Positions 46,514-55,378 of a stretch of DNA of 64,000 bases are shown piece by piece; positions within the stretch are counted from its first letter, which is position 1, and each line of letters opens with the position of its first letter. The DNA is taken from the NCBI GenBank assembly GCA_030430535.1, contig JAUIKY010000004.1, forward strand, positions 62,001 to 126,000, given 5' to 3'. The translations under genes and the position numbers were made by a program. The DNA is from Bacteroidia bacterium. Its GTDB lineage: Bacteria; Bacteroidota; Bacteroidia; Flavobacteriales; Flavobacteriaceae. The notes below the pieces were generated by a model. The model was not told the origin of the DNA. It searched no databases and saw only the letters and a program-made list of their open reading frames with translations.

Positions 46514-47788
46514 ATGAAACTCTGGGACAAAGGTATATCCATTGATAAAAAAATAGAACAATTTACAGTTGGTAACGATCGGGAAATTGATATTCACATT
46601 GCAAAATATGATGTTACAGCATCAAAGGCCCATGCCAAAATGTTGCACAAAATAGGCATTTTAACTACGATTGAGTTAGAGCAGTTGTTGGGTGGCTTAC
46701 AAGTGTTGGAAAACCAAATTGAAGCCGGCGAGTTTGTTATCGATGAGCAGTTTGAAGATGTACATTCCAAAATAGAGTACGAGTTAACGGTAAGCTTGGG
46801 CGACGTTGGAAAAAAAATCCACACAGCTCGCTCCAGAAACGATCAAGTTTTAGTGGCGCTCCATTTGTATTACAAAGAGAATTTAGCTTTGGTAAAAGAA
46901 AAGACTAAAACGCTTTTCAATACGCTTTTAGACCAAGCTGAAAATTATAAAGACAAAGTATTACCTGGTTATACGCACCTGCAAGTAGCCATGCCATCAT
47001 CTTTCGGATTATGGTTTTCGGCCTATGCCGAATTGATGGTCGATGATGTGTTTTTGATTGATGCCGCTATAAAAACCGTGGACCAAAATCCGTTGGGGTC
47101 TGCTGCTGGCTACGGAAGTTCATTTCCTATCGACAGGGAATTCACTACAAAAGAAATGGACTTTGCAACGCTAAAATACAATGTGGTAGCGGCACAAATG
47201 GGCCGTGGAAAAAACGAACGCACCATTGCGGCTGCCTTGGGTAGCTTGGCCAATACCATGGCGCGTTTTGCCATGGATACCTGTTTGTACATGAGCCAAA
47301 ATTTCGGATTTATTTCGTTTCCAGAAGAATTGACTACCGGAAGCAGTATTATGCCCCATAAAAAGAACCCTGATGTTTTTGAACTGATTCGTGGTAAGTG
47401 CAACAAAATACAAGCTTTACAAAGTGAAATGGTGCTTATTACCAACAATTTGCCAAGTGGCTATCACCGCGATTTTCAGTTGTTGAAAGAAAACATGATT
47501 GCCGCTTTTGAGGAAATAAAAGATATTTTGGATATTTTCAATTACTCCATTCAGCAAATTATTGTAAAAGATATTGACATCAACAGCGATTTGTACAAAT
47601 ACCTTTTCACAGTTGACAACATCAATAATTTAGTGGTTGATGGCCAAAGCTTCCGTGAGGCGTATCAAAAAATTGGTGGTCAGGTTCAGGATGGTACTTA
47701 CGTGCCTGACACCTCAAAAAAGCACACACACGAAGGTAGTATCCATAACTTATGCTTGGATAAAATCCGGGCTAAATTTCCTGATTAA
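46514..47788 (+). CDS. argH: Argininosuccinate lyase
   Basis: 424 residues. Splits argininosuccinate to arginine and fumarate, the last step. HTARSRNDQVLVALHLYYK, the PGYTHLQVAMPSSFGLW region (His154) and the signature GSSIMPHKKNP (276-286) are present. It is somewhat shorter than the roughly 457-residue E. coli enzyme but all signature blocks remain. It is the last gene of the operon; repeats follow. Confidence 0.96.
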   Translation: MKLWDKGISIDKKIEQFTVGNDREIDIHIAKYDVTASKAHAKMLHKIGILTTIELEQLLGGLQVLENQIEAGEFVIDEQFEDVHSKIEYELTVSLGDVGKKIHTARSRNDQVLVALHLYYKENLALVKEKTKTLFNTLLDQAENYKDKVLPGYTHLQVAMPSSFGLWFSAYAELMVDDVFLIDAAIKTVDQNPLGSAAGYGSSFPIDREFTTKEMDFATLKYNVVAAQMGRGKNERTIAAALGSLANTMARFAMDTCLYMSQNFGFISFPEELTTGSSIMPHKKNPDVFELIRGKCNKIQALQSEMVLITNNLPSGYHRDFQLLKENMIAAFEEIKDILDIFNYSIQQIIVKDIDINSDLYKYLFTVDNINNLVVDGQSFREAYQKIGGQVQDGTYVPDTSKKHTHEGSIHNLCLDKIRAKFPD

Positions 47789-47800
47789 TCAAAAGGAATT

Positions 47801-47965
47801 CCTCGACGCTCTGCGTCGGGGGTTCGGTTGAAATTGTCATTCCCGTGAAAACGGGAATCTAAATACATGATTTCGGTTTTTGACCTTGTGATGTCAAAAT
47901 GCTATGACTGAACTTGCCAAAATGAAACAAGCGAGATCTGTACTAAGCGCAGTCGAAGCATGCCA
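47801..47965. repeat. Dispersed repeat modules after argH
   Basis: CCTCGACGC-tct-GCGTCGGGG (47801-47821), ATTCCCGT-gaaa-ACGGGAAT (47839-47858) and AAGCGCAGTCGAAGCATGCC (about 47946-47965). The first is a compact hairpin that could help end argH transcription. No gene is seen in 47789-48014. Confidence 0.6.
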
Positions 47966-48014
47966 CTATAGCTCTACCTCGTGGATAGTTGTTTCAAGAA
48001 ATTCTATATTATAA

Positions 48015-48761
48015 TCATTTGTTATGAGGGTGTAATGCCGCCACCGCTGCCCCTATTAAACCTGCATAATTTCCTAATTCGGCTGGAAGTACAGGAGTGG
48101 AGACGGTAATCTGTTTTTTGAATTCATCAAAATCTTTTGATGTGCCACCGCCCAAAAAAATATAATCGGGGCATAAAACGGTTTCTACGATTTCCAGAAA
48201 AGTATTAAATCTTTTGCCCCATTTTTTGTAGCTCAAATTTTTCCGTTCTTTAACGGATGCCGCTGCCCATTGCTCAATTTTTTTGTGCTTTTTGTAGGGT
48301 ATTTGGCCTAACTCAAAATTAGGAATCAGTTCCCCGTTATAAAATGCACCGCTTCCTAAACCAGTTCCAATGGTAATCATAATTACTAACCCGGTTTTGT
48401 CTTTTCCAATGCCATAATTCATCACGGCATAACCAGCGGCATCGGCATCATTAACCACGGTAACGGGGAGTCCACACGCATCAGAAAACAAGGCTTCGGC
48501 ATCAACACCTACCCAACTGGAATGCAAGTTTCCTTTCGCACTGCAAACACCGTTTTTTAAAATACTGGGGAACCCACAGCCTATGGAACCCTTATAGTTA
48601 AAATGCTCAACAATGTCTTTGAATGTTTTAGCCATAGGTTTTGGCTTTCGCGATTTTGGGGTTGGAATTCTGTAGCGTTCCGATAAAAGCTCGCCTGTTT
48701 CAGAATCTATTATGGCGCCTTTCATTCCAGAGCCTCCAATGTCAATGCCAAGTATTTCCAT
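48015..48761 (-). CDS. Polyphosphate glucokinase-like ROK kinase
   Basis: 248 residues, ROK family. Phosphorylates glucose using polyphosphate or ATP. Phosphate-binding motif MEILGIDIGGSGMKGAI at the N-terminus, VVNDADAAGYAVMNYG, ITIGTGLGSGAFYNGELIPN and IFLGGGTSKDF. The length and the LIPNFELGQIPYKKHKKIE segment agree with polyphosphate glucokinases (PpgK); ROK enzymes of other specificity cannot be excluded. Divergent from the GH3 glucosidase gene, consistent with using the released glucose. Confidence 0.85.
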   Translation of the reverse strand: MEILGIDIGGSGMKGAIIDSETGELLSERYRIPTPKSRKPKPMAKTFKDIVEHFNYKGSIGCGFPSILKNGVCSAKGNLHSSWVGVDAEALFSDACGLPVTVVNDADAAGYAVMNYGIGKDKTGLVIMITIGTGLGSGAFYNGELIPNFELGQIPYKKHKKIEQWAAASVKERKNLSYKKWGKRFNTFLEIVETVLCPDYIFLGGGTSKDFDEFKKQITVSTPVLPAELGNYAGLIGAAVAALHPHNK

Positions 48762-48834
48762 AATTTACTTTTTTGCACAAGCTAAAAGATACAAAGTTTA
48801 AAATAATATAATCTTCAAATTAAAATGTAATCGA

Positions 48835-48865
48835 TTGCTTTTTATGATTTGAATGTATATTTTTG
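48835..48865 (+). promoter_or_regulatory. Predicted promoter of the GH3 gene
   Basis: TTG (48835-48837), 20 bases, then TATTTTTG (48858-48865), an exact TAnnTTTG. The start of transcription would lie about 30 bases before the gene start at 48903. Confidence 0.6.
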
Positions 48866-48902
48866 GTTTTTCTGTCAAAAAAACAACTTTTTAAACTAAA
48901 TA

Positions 48903-51590
48903 ATGAAGCAACTAAACGAACACTTCAGGTCTTTACATTCTTGTAAAACAGTTCCATTTTACAAATCTATTTTATTTCGTGGAACATTTTTCTTGTTTTT
49001 CATCAGCAGTTTTCTTTCTGCCCAAGAAGCCAATGTTGATTTTTCCTATTTGGATTCAGAGTCAGGTCTCTCTTTTGAAGACCGTGCTGAAAACTTGCTG
49101 CATCAAATGACTTTAGAAGAAAAAGTCAGTCAGCTTTTAAATGATTCTGAAGCAATTCCCAGATTGAAAATCCCGAAATACAACTGGTGGAACGAGTGTT
49201 TGCATGGGGTGGCCCGGGCGGGTTACGCTACGGTATTTCCACAGTCCATTTCAATAGCGGCATCCTTTAATCGCGATTTGTTAAAAGAAGTGGGAACGGT
49301 AATTTCGGATGAAGCCAGAGCCAAACACCACGAGTTTGTTAGAAACGGAAAACGGGGTATTTATACGGGACTCGATTTTTGGTCGCCCAACATCAATATT
49401 TTTAGAGATCCACGTTGGGGAAGAGGCCACGAAACTTATGGTGAAGACCCCTATTTAACGGGTGAGTTGGCTTCACAATTTATTGTTGGTTTACAAGGCG
49501 ACCATCCTAAATATTTAAAAACCATAGCCACGTCAAAACATTTTGCAGTGCACTCGGGGCCAGAAGCCTTGCGCCATACGTTCGATGTGGACGTAAGCGA
49601 CAGGGATTTATACGAAACCTATCTGCCAGCCTTTAGAAAAACGGTAAAAGACGCCAAAGTGTATTCCATTATGGGGGCTTATAACCGATTTAGAGGCGAG
49701 TCTTGCAGTGGACACGATTTCCTTTTGAACCAATTATTGAGGGACGATTGGGGGTTTGATGGCTATGTGGTGTCCGATTGCGGTGCTATTCGCGATATCC
49801 ACACTGGGCACAATTTGGCAAAAACCAAAGCCGAAGCGGCCGCTATTGGGGTAAAAGGTGGGTGCGACCTGAATTGTGGAAGTTATTATCATTCCTTAGT
49901 GGATGCCGTAAATGAAGGTTTGGTTTCTGAGGATGTGATAGATGTTGCCGTAAAACGTGTGTTGATGGCACGTTTTAAACTCGGTATGTTTGATAGCGAA
50001 AACGAAGTGCCTTTTGCAAAAATGCCGTTCGGCATTGTGTGTTCCGATGCCCATAATACTTTAGCCAGAACAGCGGCGCAAGAAAGCATCATTTTAATGA
50101 AAAATGAAAATGGCGTATTGCCGTTGTCAAAATCAAAAATTAAAAAAATAGCCGTTATCGGCCCCAATGCCGATAATTGGGAGTCGTTATTAGGAAACTA
50201 CCACGGTACTCCAAAAAATCCGGTCACTTTTCTAAAAGGGATTAAAAATAAAGTGGAGCCCCGTATTGAAGTGCTGTTTGCCGAAGGTTGCCACCTCTCT
50301 GATGAAGCGACAAATTTAAAACCTATTCCATCTGCATTTTTCCAAACTAAAAGCGGGATACAAGGTTTGGAAGCATCGTATTTCAACAATGTGAAATTTG
50401 AAGGCAAGCCCGTAATGAAACGTATTGATGATAACATCGATTTTTCATGGCAAAATGATATGATTTCAAAGGAACTCGACGATAATTTTTCAGTACGTTG
50501 GGAAGGTGTTTTGGTACCACCAACCGATGGGGAATACGAATTGGGGCTGTTGTCAAAACGTGGAATGACCATTTATATTGAAGGTAAAGAAATTACCAAC
50601 GGAAAAGGCTCGGCACACCACCCTAAATATGCCACTGAAAAAATGTCGCTAGAGGCAGGAAAAGCCTACCCGATTAAGGTGGAATATTTTAGTGATGAAA
50701 CTAATGCTTTGGCCCAGGTTTTATGGACGATGCCAGAGAACGATAAAATTTCTGAAGCTGTAAAAGTAGCTAACCAATCCGACGTGGCCATTGTGGTTTT
50801 AGGGCTGTCGCAGCGTTTGGAAGGTGAAGGCGGAGATAAAAAAGATATAGCATTACCAGAACAACAAACCGAATTACTGAAGGCTGTTAAAGCTACGGGA
50901 AAGCCCGTGATTTTGGTGATTAATGCAGGGAGCGCTTTGGCCATAAATTGGGCAAAAGAAAACGTTGAAGGTATTTTAAACGTGGGCTATCCTGGAGAAG
51001 AAGGAGGTAATGCTCTGGCCGATGTGCTTTTTGGCGATTACAATCCTGCCGGAAGGTTGCCAATTACCTACTACGAATCATTGAGCGATTTGCCGCCCTT
51101 TGAAGATTACAACATGAAAGAGCGCACCTATCGTTATTTTACGGGCAAACCGCTGTATCCGTTTGGTTATGGCCTAAGCTATACCACATTTGATTATTCC
51201 GATTTAACTTTGCCGAAACAAATAAAAGCAGGTGAAAACGTTGAGGTTTCTGTGAAAGTGACCAATACGGGAGACCGCGATGGCGATGAGGTCGTTCAGC
51301 TTTACTTGTCCGATACTAAGGCCTCTACACCACGCCCCACACGGCAATTGGAAGGTTTTGAAAAAATTCACCTGAAAAAGGGTGAAAGCAAAATCGTAGA
51401 ATTTACGTTAACGCCCAGACAACTTTCATTAATCAACAAACGCACCAAACGCGTGGTTGAGGCAGGCGATTTTGTAGTGCATGTTGGAGGAGAACAGCCC
51501 GGTTTTTCGGGAGACGTTAAGGCCAAAACCACTGGAGTGGTGCGTGGTACATTCAATGTGAAAGGCAATATCGAAATTAAAGGACTTTAA
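48903..51590 (+). CDS. Glycoside hydrolase family 3 beta-glucosidase/xylosidase-like with PA14 insertion
   Basis: 895 residues. Signal peptide at about 1-40 (hydrophobic core FFLFFISSFLSAQ). GH3 N-terminal barrel about 60-340 with YNWWNECLHG, DPRWGRGHETYGEDPYL and the catalytic nucleophile in DGYVVSDCGAI (Asp292). GH3 C-terminal domain about 390-760, interrupted at about 485-612 by a PA14 domain (LEASYFNNVKFEG...YIEGKEI). A fibronectin-III-like C-terminal domain occupies 785-880. PA14 placement is that of beta-glucosidases/xylosidases acting on oligosaccharides. Followed after 38 bases by a DUF1080 gene. Confidence 0.9.
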   Translation: MKQLNEHFRSLHSCKTVPFYKSILFRGTFFLFFISSFLSAQEANVDFSYLDSESGLSFEDRAENLLHQMTLEEKVSQLLNDSEAIPRLKIPKYNWWNECLHGVARAGYATVFPQSISIAASFNRDLLKEVGTVISDEARAKHHEFVRNGKRGIYTGLDFWSPNINIFRDPRWGRGHETYGEDPYLTGELASQFIVGLQGDHPKYLKTIATSKHFAVHSGPEALRHTFDVDVSDRDLYETYLPAFRKTVKDAKVYSIMGAYNRFRGESCSGHDFLLNQLLRDDWGFDGYVVSDCGAIRDIHTGHNLAKTKAEAAAIGVKGGCDLNCGSYYHSLVDAVNEGLVSEDVIDVAVKRVLMARFKLGMFDSENEVPFAKMPFGIVCSDAHNTLARTAAQESIILMKNENGVLPLSKSKIKKIAVIGPNADNWESLLGNYHGTPKNPVTFLKGIKNKVEPRIEVLFAEGCHLSDEATNLKPIPSAFFQTKSGIQGLEASYFNNVKFEGKPVMKRIDDNIDFSWQNDMISKELDDNFSVRWEGVLVPPTDGEYELGLLSKRGMTIYIEGKEITNGKGSAHHPKYATEKMSLEAGKAYPIKVEYFSDETNALAQVLWTMPENDKISEAVKVANQSDVAIVVLGLSQRLEGEGGDKKDIALPEQQTELLKAVKATGKPVILVINAGSALAINWAKENVEGILNVGYPGEEGGNALADVLFGDYNPAGRLPITYYESLSDLPPFEDYNMKERTYRYFTGKPLYPFGYGLSYTTFDYSDLTLPKQIKAGENVEVSVKVTNTGDRDGDEVVQLYLSDTKASTPRPTRQLEGFEKIHLKKGESKIVEFTLTPRQLSLINKRTKRVVEAGDFVVHVGGEQPGFSGDVKAKTTGVVRGTFNVKGNIEIKGL

Positions 51591-51628
51591 CGTATCTTTA
51601 AAAAAAATCAAATTTTAAATCATTTGAA

Positions 51629-52516
51629 ATGAAAATAAATAGAGTTTTTTCCATTGTACTTTTTGGAATTTCACTGTTGTTTGTAGGTTGCAAAAGCACG
51701 AACCAGACCGCTAATAATTGGAACCAATTAATCGATAAAGATTTAAGCCAATGGGATGTGTTTATAGGCGTGCCGCATCATTCGTTGGATTTGGAAGGCT
51801 ATGAAAAAGGCGATGGCAAAAGAGGTACGCCGATAGGGCTTAATAACGACCCTTTAAATGTGTTTTCTGTGGTAGAAATGGATGACGAACAGGTGTTAAA
51901 AGTATCAGGTGAAGTGTATGGCGGGTTAAGTACCAAACAGGAATTTGAAAATTACCATTTAAGTTTGGAGTTTAAATGGGGAACCAAAAAATACGAACCC
52001 CGTTTACAGGATAAGCGGGATAGCGGTATTTTGTACCACGCGCAGGAGCCCCATGGACAATTCTGGAATGTTTGGATGAAGTCACTCGAGATGCAGGTGC
52101 AGGAAGGCGATTGCGGAGACTTTTTTGCGTTGGCAGGAACGGGAATTGATATCAAATCGGTTGAAAAAACAGAAGTAGAAAAAGCGTATCGCTTCTATAG
52201 CCCAGATGGTGAATTGCGGCATTTTAAAAGTGGAGGAGATTCAAGATGCCGCCGAATAAAAGATTTAGAAAAACCAAATGGTGAATGGAATAAACTAGAG
52301 TTGGTTTGCGTAGGAAATAAAGCCTATCATATTGTAAATGGAACGGTAGTGATGGTTATGGAAAATCCGGTGATGTATGATGAACAAGGAAATTCAAGTC
52401 CGTTGACCAAAGGTAAAATTCAATTGCAAAGTGAAGGCGCTGAGCTATATTATAAAAACATAAAAATCAGATCTGTAAAAGGTTTGCCTCAGGTTTTTCA
52501 AGAGCAACTCTATTAA
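51629..52516 (+). CDS. DUF1080 lipoprotein (third copy)
   Basis: 295 residues. Lipobox FVGC with Cys21. The domain start is NWNQLIDKDLSQWDVFIG, and RDSGILYHAQEPHGQFW, MKSLEMQVQEGDCGDFF and the terminal GKIQLQSEGAELYYKNIKI match PF06439. Longer than the two other copies. Directly downstream of the GH3 gene and likely cotranscribed, so it may process products or keto-derivatives of the GH3 substrate. Confidence 0.83.
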   Translation: MKINRVFSIVLFGISLLFVGCKSTNQTANNWNQLIDKDLSQWDVFIGVPHHSLDLEGYEKGDGKRGTPIGLNNDPLNVFSVVEMDDEQVLKVSGEVYGGLSTKQEFENYHLSLEFKWGTKKYEPRLQDKRDSGILYHAQEPHGQFWNVWMKSLEMQVQEGDCGDFFALAGTGIDIKSVEKTEVEKAYRFYSPDGELRHFKSGGDSRCRRIKDLEKPNGEWNKLELVCVGNKAYHIVNGTVVMVMENPVMYDEQGNSSPLTKGKIQLQSEGAELYYKNIKIRSVKGLPQVFQEQLY

Positions 52517-52550
52517 AATAGGTTTGTTCAGGGTAGTTTGCCTAGAGTGA

Positions 52551-52925
52551 GTCATGTTGACCTTGGGAGACATCACATAACAGTGGTTTTAGGATAAAGT
52601 GAGTCACGCTTATGAATAAGAGCGTGACATAACATTGGTTTTTCAAAAATTCTGTGATTTCTCACTTTCGTTCGAAATGACTCGTAGCGTCAAAATGGAG
52701 GATGTTAGTCATGTCGACTTCAGGAGACATCACATAACAGTGGTTTTTAAGATAAAGTGAGTCCAACTTACGAATAAAGAGTGTTGCATAACACTGGTTT
52801 CCAAAGACTTTGTGATTTCTCACTTTCGTTCGAAATGACTCGGAACGTCGATTACAATATGTAGTAGTCATGTCGACGAATGGAGACATCGCATAACAGT
52901 GAGTTTACAAAAGTTATTCGGTTTG
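52551..52925. repeat. Tandem repeat block A (three copies, ~158 bases each)
   Basis: Copies of a ~158-base unit start at GTCATGTTGAC/GTCATGTCGAC: 52551, 52708 and 52867, the last truncated. Shared landmarks are GGAGACATCACATAACAGTGG, GTGAGTC, CATAACACTGG and TTCTGTGATTTCTCACTTTCG...CGAAATGACT. The unit sits at the 3' side of the DUF1080 gene and ends near the GIY-YIG gene. Confidence 0.85.
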
Positions 52926-52954
52926 TCATAATTATTCGGAATAGACTTCGTGAA

Positions 52955-53254
52955 CTAAAATATTTGCATGTTTAAACTTTCCCATTTTGGATTGAAATTA
53001 GAAATTAATTCATTCTTCTTTTTTCTGCTCCATTTTTTTAATTGTTTTTCTCGTGCAATACTGAGTTTGGGGAATTCAAAAGTTTCATAATAAACCAAAT
53101 AAATACAGCCATATTTACCAGCAAACGATTTTTTTGCATTTGCGCTATCAAAATAGTGCTGTGATAAGCGTTTTTGTATATTATTGGTAAATCCTATATA
53201 TAGGGTAGTTCGGTAGGCATTGGCAGTGATATAAACAAAGTAATTGTGTTGCAT
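52955..53254 (-). CDS. GIY-YIG nuclease-family protein (single-domain, UPF0213-like)
   Basis: 99 residues. MQHNYFVYITANAYRTTLYIGFTNNIQKRLSQH shows the paired GIY-YIG strands (YFVYI and LYIG) with the arginine-bearing RLSQH helix; YETFEFPKLSIAREKQLKKW continues the fold. Such stand-alone domains are common in Bacteroidota; activity is usually unproven. It lies between two blocks of the same tandem repeat, with which it may be linked. Confidence 0.85.
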   Translation of the reverse strand: MQHNYFVYITANAYRTTLYIGFTNNIQKRLSQHYFDSANAKKSFAGKYGCIYLVYYETFEFPKLSIAREKQLKKWSRKKKNELISNFNPKWESLNMQIF

Positions 53255-53329
53255 ATTTTAAATATAAAAATTACTTTGTAAATAGAATCGGTTGTGCTAT
53301 TGTTTTGATGCTAAGGGTCATCATTTGTT

Positions 53330-53915
53330 GTTGGTTCTGTGATTTCTCATTATCATTCGAAATGACTTTTAGTGTCAAAATGGAGCATGTTAGTCATGTC
53401 GACGATTGGAGACATCACATAGCAGTGGTTTTTAAGGTGAAGTGAGTCAAACTTACGAATAGGCGTGTTACATAACACTGGTTTTCCAAAGATTCTGTGA
53501 TTTCTCATATGCGTTCGAAATGACTTGTAGCGTTGTATTGCGGTAAGTGGTTGGTCATGTCGACTTTAGGAGACATCACATAAGAGTGGTTTTTCAGATA
53601 AAGAGGGGCATATGTACTAATATGAATGTTACATAACAGTAGTTTTGAAAGATTCTGTGATTTCTCACTGGCGTTCGAAATGACTAGGAGGGCTAAAAAG
53701 AAGCGTGTTAGTCATGTCGACTTTAGGAGACATCGCATAACAGTGGTTTTTAGGATAAAGTGAGTCAAACTTACGAATAGGCGTGTTACATAACACTGGT
53801 TTTCCAAAGATTCTGTGATTTCTCATATGCGTTCGAAATGACTTGTAGCGTTGTATTGCGGTAAGTGGTTGGTTTTGTCGACTTTAGGAGACATCGCATA
53901 GCAGTGGTTTTGTTG
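53330..53915. repeat. Tandem repeat block B (four copies)
   Basis: The unit of block A recurs with GTCATGTCGAC (or GTTTTGTCGAC) at 53393, 53554, 53711 and 53872, spaced 161, 157 and 161 bases, all in the same orientation. Copies have diverged by point changes and small indels, for example CTCATATGCGTTCG against CTCACTTTCGTTCG. Block B ends about 60 bases before the CPCC gene. Confidence 0.85.
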
Positions 53916-53973
53916 TCACTAAAAGAAAATCATTATTTTTAAAACTTAACCGTAGCTTTAAATTATTGCAGTT

Positions 53974-54453
53974 ATGAAAAGAACCCTAATTTGCGGAAAG
54001 GATAAGCGCGAACTCACCGAAGAGGAATACCGGATATTGAAACAATTTTATTCCAGACGCACTTATTTTAAAAAATGGCTTAAAACCTACCGTTTGAAAT
54101 GCCATTGCTGTGAGTCTTGTGCCTTTCCAACTTTTACCAGTTTTAATTCATTCGAAATCTGCCATGTTTGTGGTTGGGAAAATAACGACTATGGTGACGA
54201 CGAATTATTGTGGGCAAATCATGATGCTAACGACCCACTTACTTTACTGGATTATCGCCTTGATATTGGTAGAAAATTAAAAATTACTCAAAAAAAGTTT
54301 AATGACCAGCAATATTTTAAATATGCGGTGAGGGTTATAAAAGCCCATGATAATGATTTTGAAAAACTTTGTGAATCTGAATTGACCTATGAGGAATTTC
54401 AAAAACCAGCTGATGAGCTATTTGCGAGCTTACTAAAACAGCTTAATGTTTAA
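53974..54453 (+). CDS. CPCC-type cysteine-rich domain protein
   Basis: 159 residues. Residues 43-98 carry CHCCESCAFPTF (Cys43, 45, 46, 49) and FEICHVCGWENNDYGDDELLWANHDANDPLTL (Cys63 and Cys66; read in pieces), the pattern of the Cys_rich_CPCC family (PF14206). The N-terminal 40 residues are basic and the C-terminus helical. Probably a zinc-binding protein; function unknown. Family members are found near toxin-immunity loci, but nothing here proves that. Confidence 0.72.
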   Translation: MKRTLICGKDKRELTEEEYRILKQFYSRRTYFKKWLKTYRLKCHCCESCAFPTFTSFNSFEICHVCGWENNDYGDDELLWANHDANDPLTLLDYRLDIGRKLKITQKKFNDQQYFKYAVRVIKAHDNDFEKLCESELTYEEFQKPADELFASLLKQLNV

Positions 54454-54551
54454 TGGTTTAGCATAAATGGGCAATTTTAGTCTGTAGTTATATATATGAT
54501 ACTGTTAATAAAGTGTGGCAGAGCATCACGCTAAAAGTTATGAGTTAAAAT

Positions 54552-55142
54552 ATGGGGACAACTTTAAGTTTTATAGCCAATTCTAAACAATTAAGCGATA
54601 TAACTCCAAAAAAATGCGAAGCGATAAAAGCAGAATTGGATAAATTGAATTTTAAACGCGTACTCGAAGGAGGGCAAAGCCATGTTGCTGAAGAGGGAGC
54701 GGGGCAATGACAATATGACATTGTGGATTTTAAAGCAATGGACGGGTATATAACAGGAGTAGAGTTTGATGGCCCTTTTTTGATGTACTTTATAAGGTAT
54801 AGTAACATTACTGTTGTTGATACGTTGTTTAGATACCATCATTTATATTCATTTTCTGATTGGGACGGTTTAAAAGGGTTTAGGAAAGATATTTTTAATC
54901 TACTGGGAATCATTGATGCGACCGAGATAATTTATTTAGCCGACAATGGTGCAGATAAGCTCGATAGTTATCTGAGTAACCTAGCGCATGAAAATGTGCC
55001 TTATCATATTATTAAGGCTAAAATGATTTCAGAACTTGGAAACCCAATTAAAGATTACGGTAAATTGAATATAGATACATTAGATTATAAAAATATAAAA
55101 GAATTCTTTCTTGATGATTTTAAAGATTTAAGATGTTTATGA
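54552..55142 (+). pseudogene. Uncharacterised gene interrupted by an in-frame TGA
   Basis: A single frame runs from ATG 54552 to the stop at 55140-55142, broken only by TGA at 54708-54710 (codon 53, in ...EEGAGQ-stop-QYDIVDF). Both sides have coding character and reading through would give 196 residues; a tryptophan codon (TGG) there would restore it. The 3' part alone, from 54738, has an in-frame ATG. I do not recognise the family. Neighbouring CPCC and GIY-YIG genes suggest a decaying accessory cluster. Sequencing error or recoding are less likely but not excluded. Confidence 0.65.
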
Positions 55143-55164
55143 GATTGAAGTAACTTGCGGATTG

Positions 55165-55280
55165 CGAATGCTTTTGCGTTAGGGATAGTAGTGAAAAGCC
55201 CACAGCAACTCCGATATCTATCGGGGGAGCGAGGACTTGTAACGGATAGCCCGACCCTTGCGGTAACGCCCCAATGAAAC
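55165..55280. repeat. Dispersed intergenic repeat downstream of the pseudogene
   Basis: TTTGCGTTAGGGATAGTAGT followed by GAAAAGCCC, then CTTGTAACGGATAGCCCGAC and CCTTGCGGTAACGCCCC, a module pattern familiar from flavobacterial intergenic regions. No gene is seen in 55143-55378. Confidence 0.6.
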
Positions 55281-55295
55281 TACAGAAAAGACCAT

Positions 55296-55325
55296 TAAAA
55301 AAGCGCATGGGTTACATGCGCTTTT
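55296..55325 (-). terminator. Terminator of the leuA-leuB operon
   Basis: Minus strand: AAAAGCGCATG pairs with CATGCGCTTTT around a five-base loop and is followed by TTTTTT. It lies about 55 bases after the leuB stop; a weaker T-run on the plus strand could make it bidirectional. Confidence 0.88.
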
Positions 55326-55378
55326 AAGGACTTTCCAGTAATGTTTAGTTTTAATATGTTGGCGACTAACTCAAATAA

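Noticed and set aside
52662-52889. Minus-strand open frame of 75 codons in repeat block A
   Set aside because: It runs through the tandem repeat unit, and its translation follows the repeat rather than any protein-like pattern.
52551-53915. Possible CRISPR array because of regular repeats
   Set aside because: The period is 157-161 bases with the whole unit repeated, not short repeats with unique spacers; no cas genes are seen in the window.
54552-55142. Selenocysteine or TGA-to-tryptophan recoding in the interrupted gene
   Set aside because: No selenocysteine insertion hairpin is evident and other genes in the window use TGA as stop (e.g. the overlap of the GNAT stop with argG), so a simple nonsense change is the better reading.
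55165-55280. tRNA- or structured-RNA-like sequence after the pseudogene
   Set aside because: The pattern matches a dispersed intergenic repeat and no cloverleaf or CCA-type acceptor stem can be drawn.
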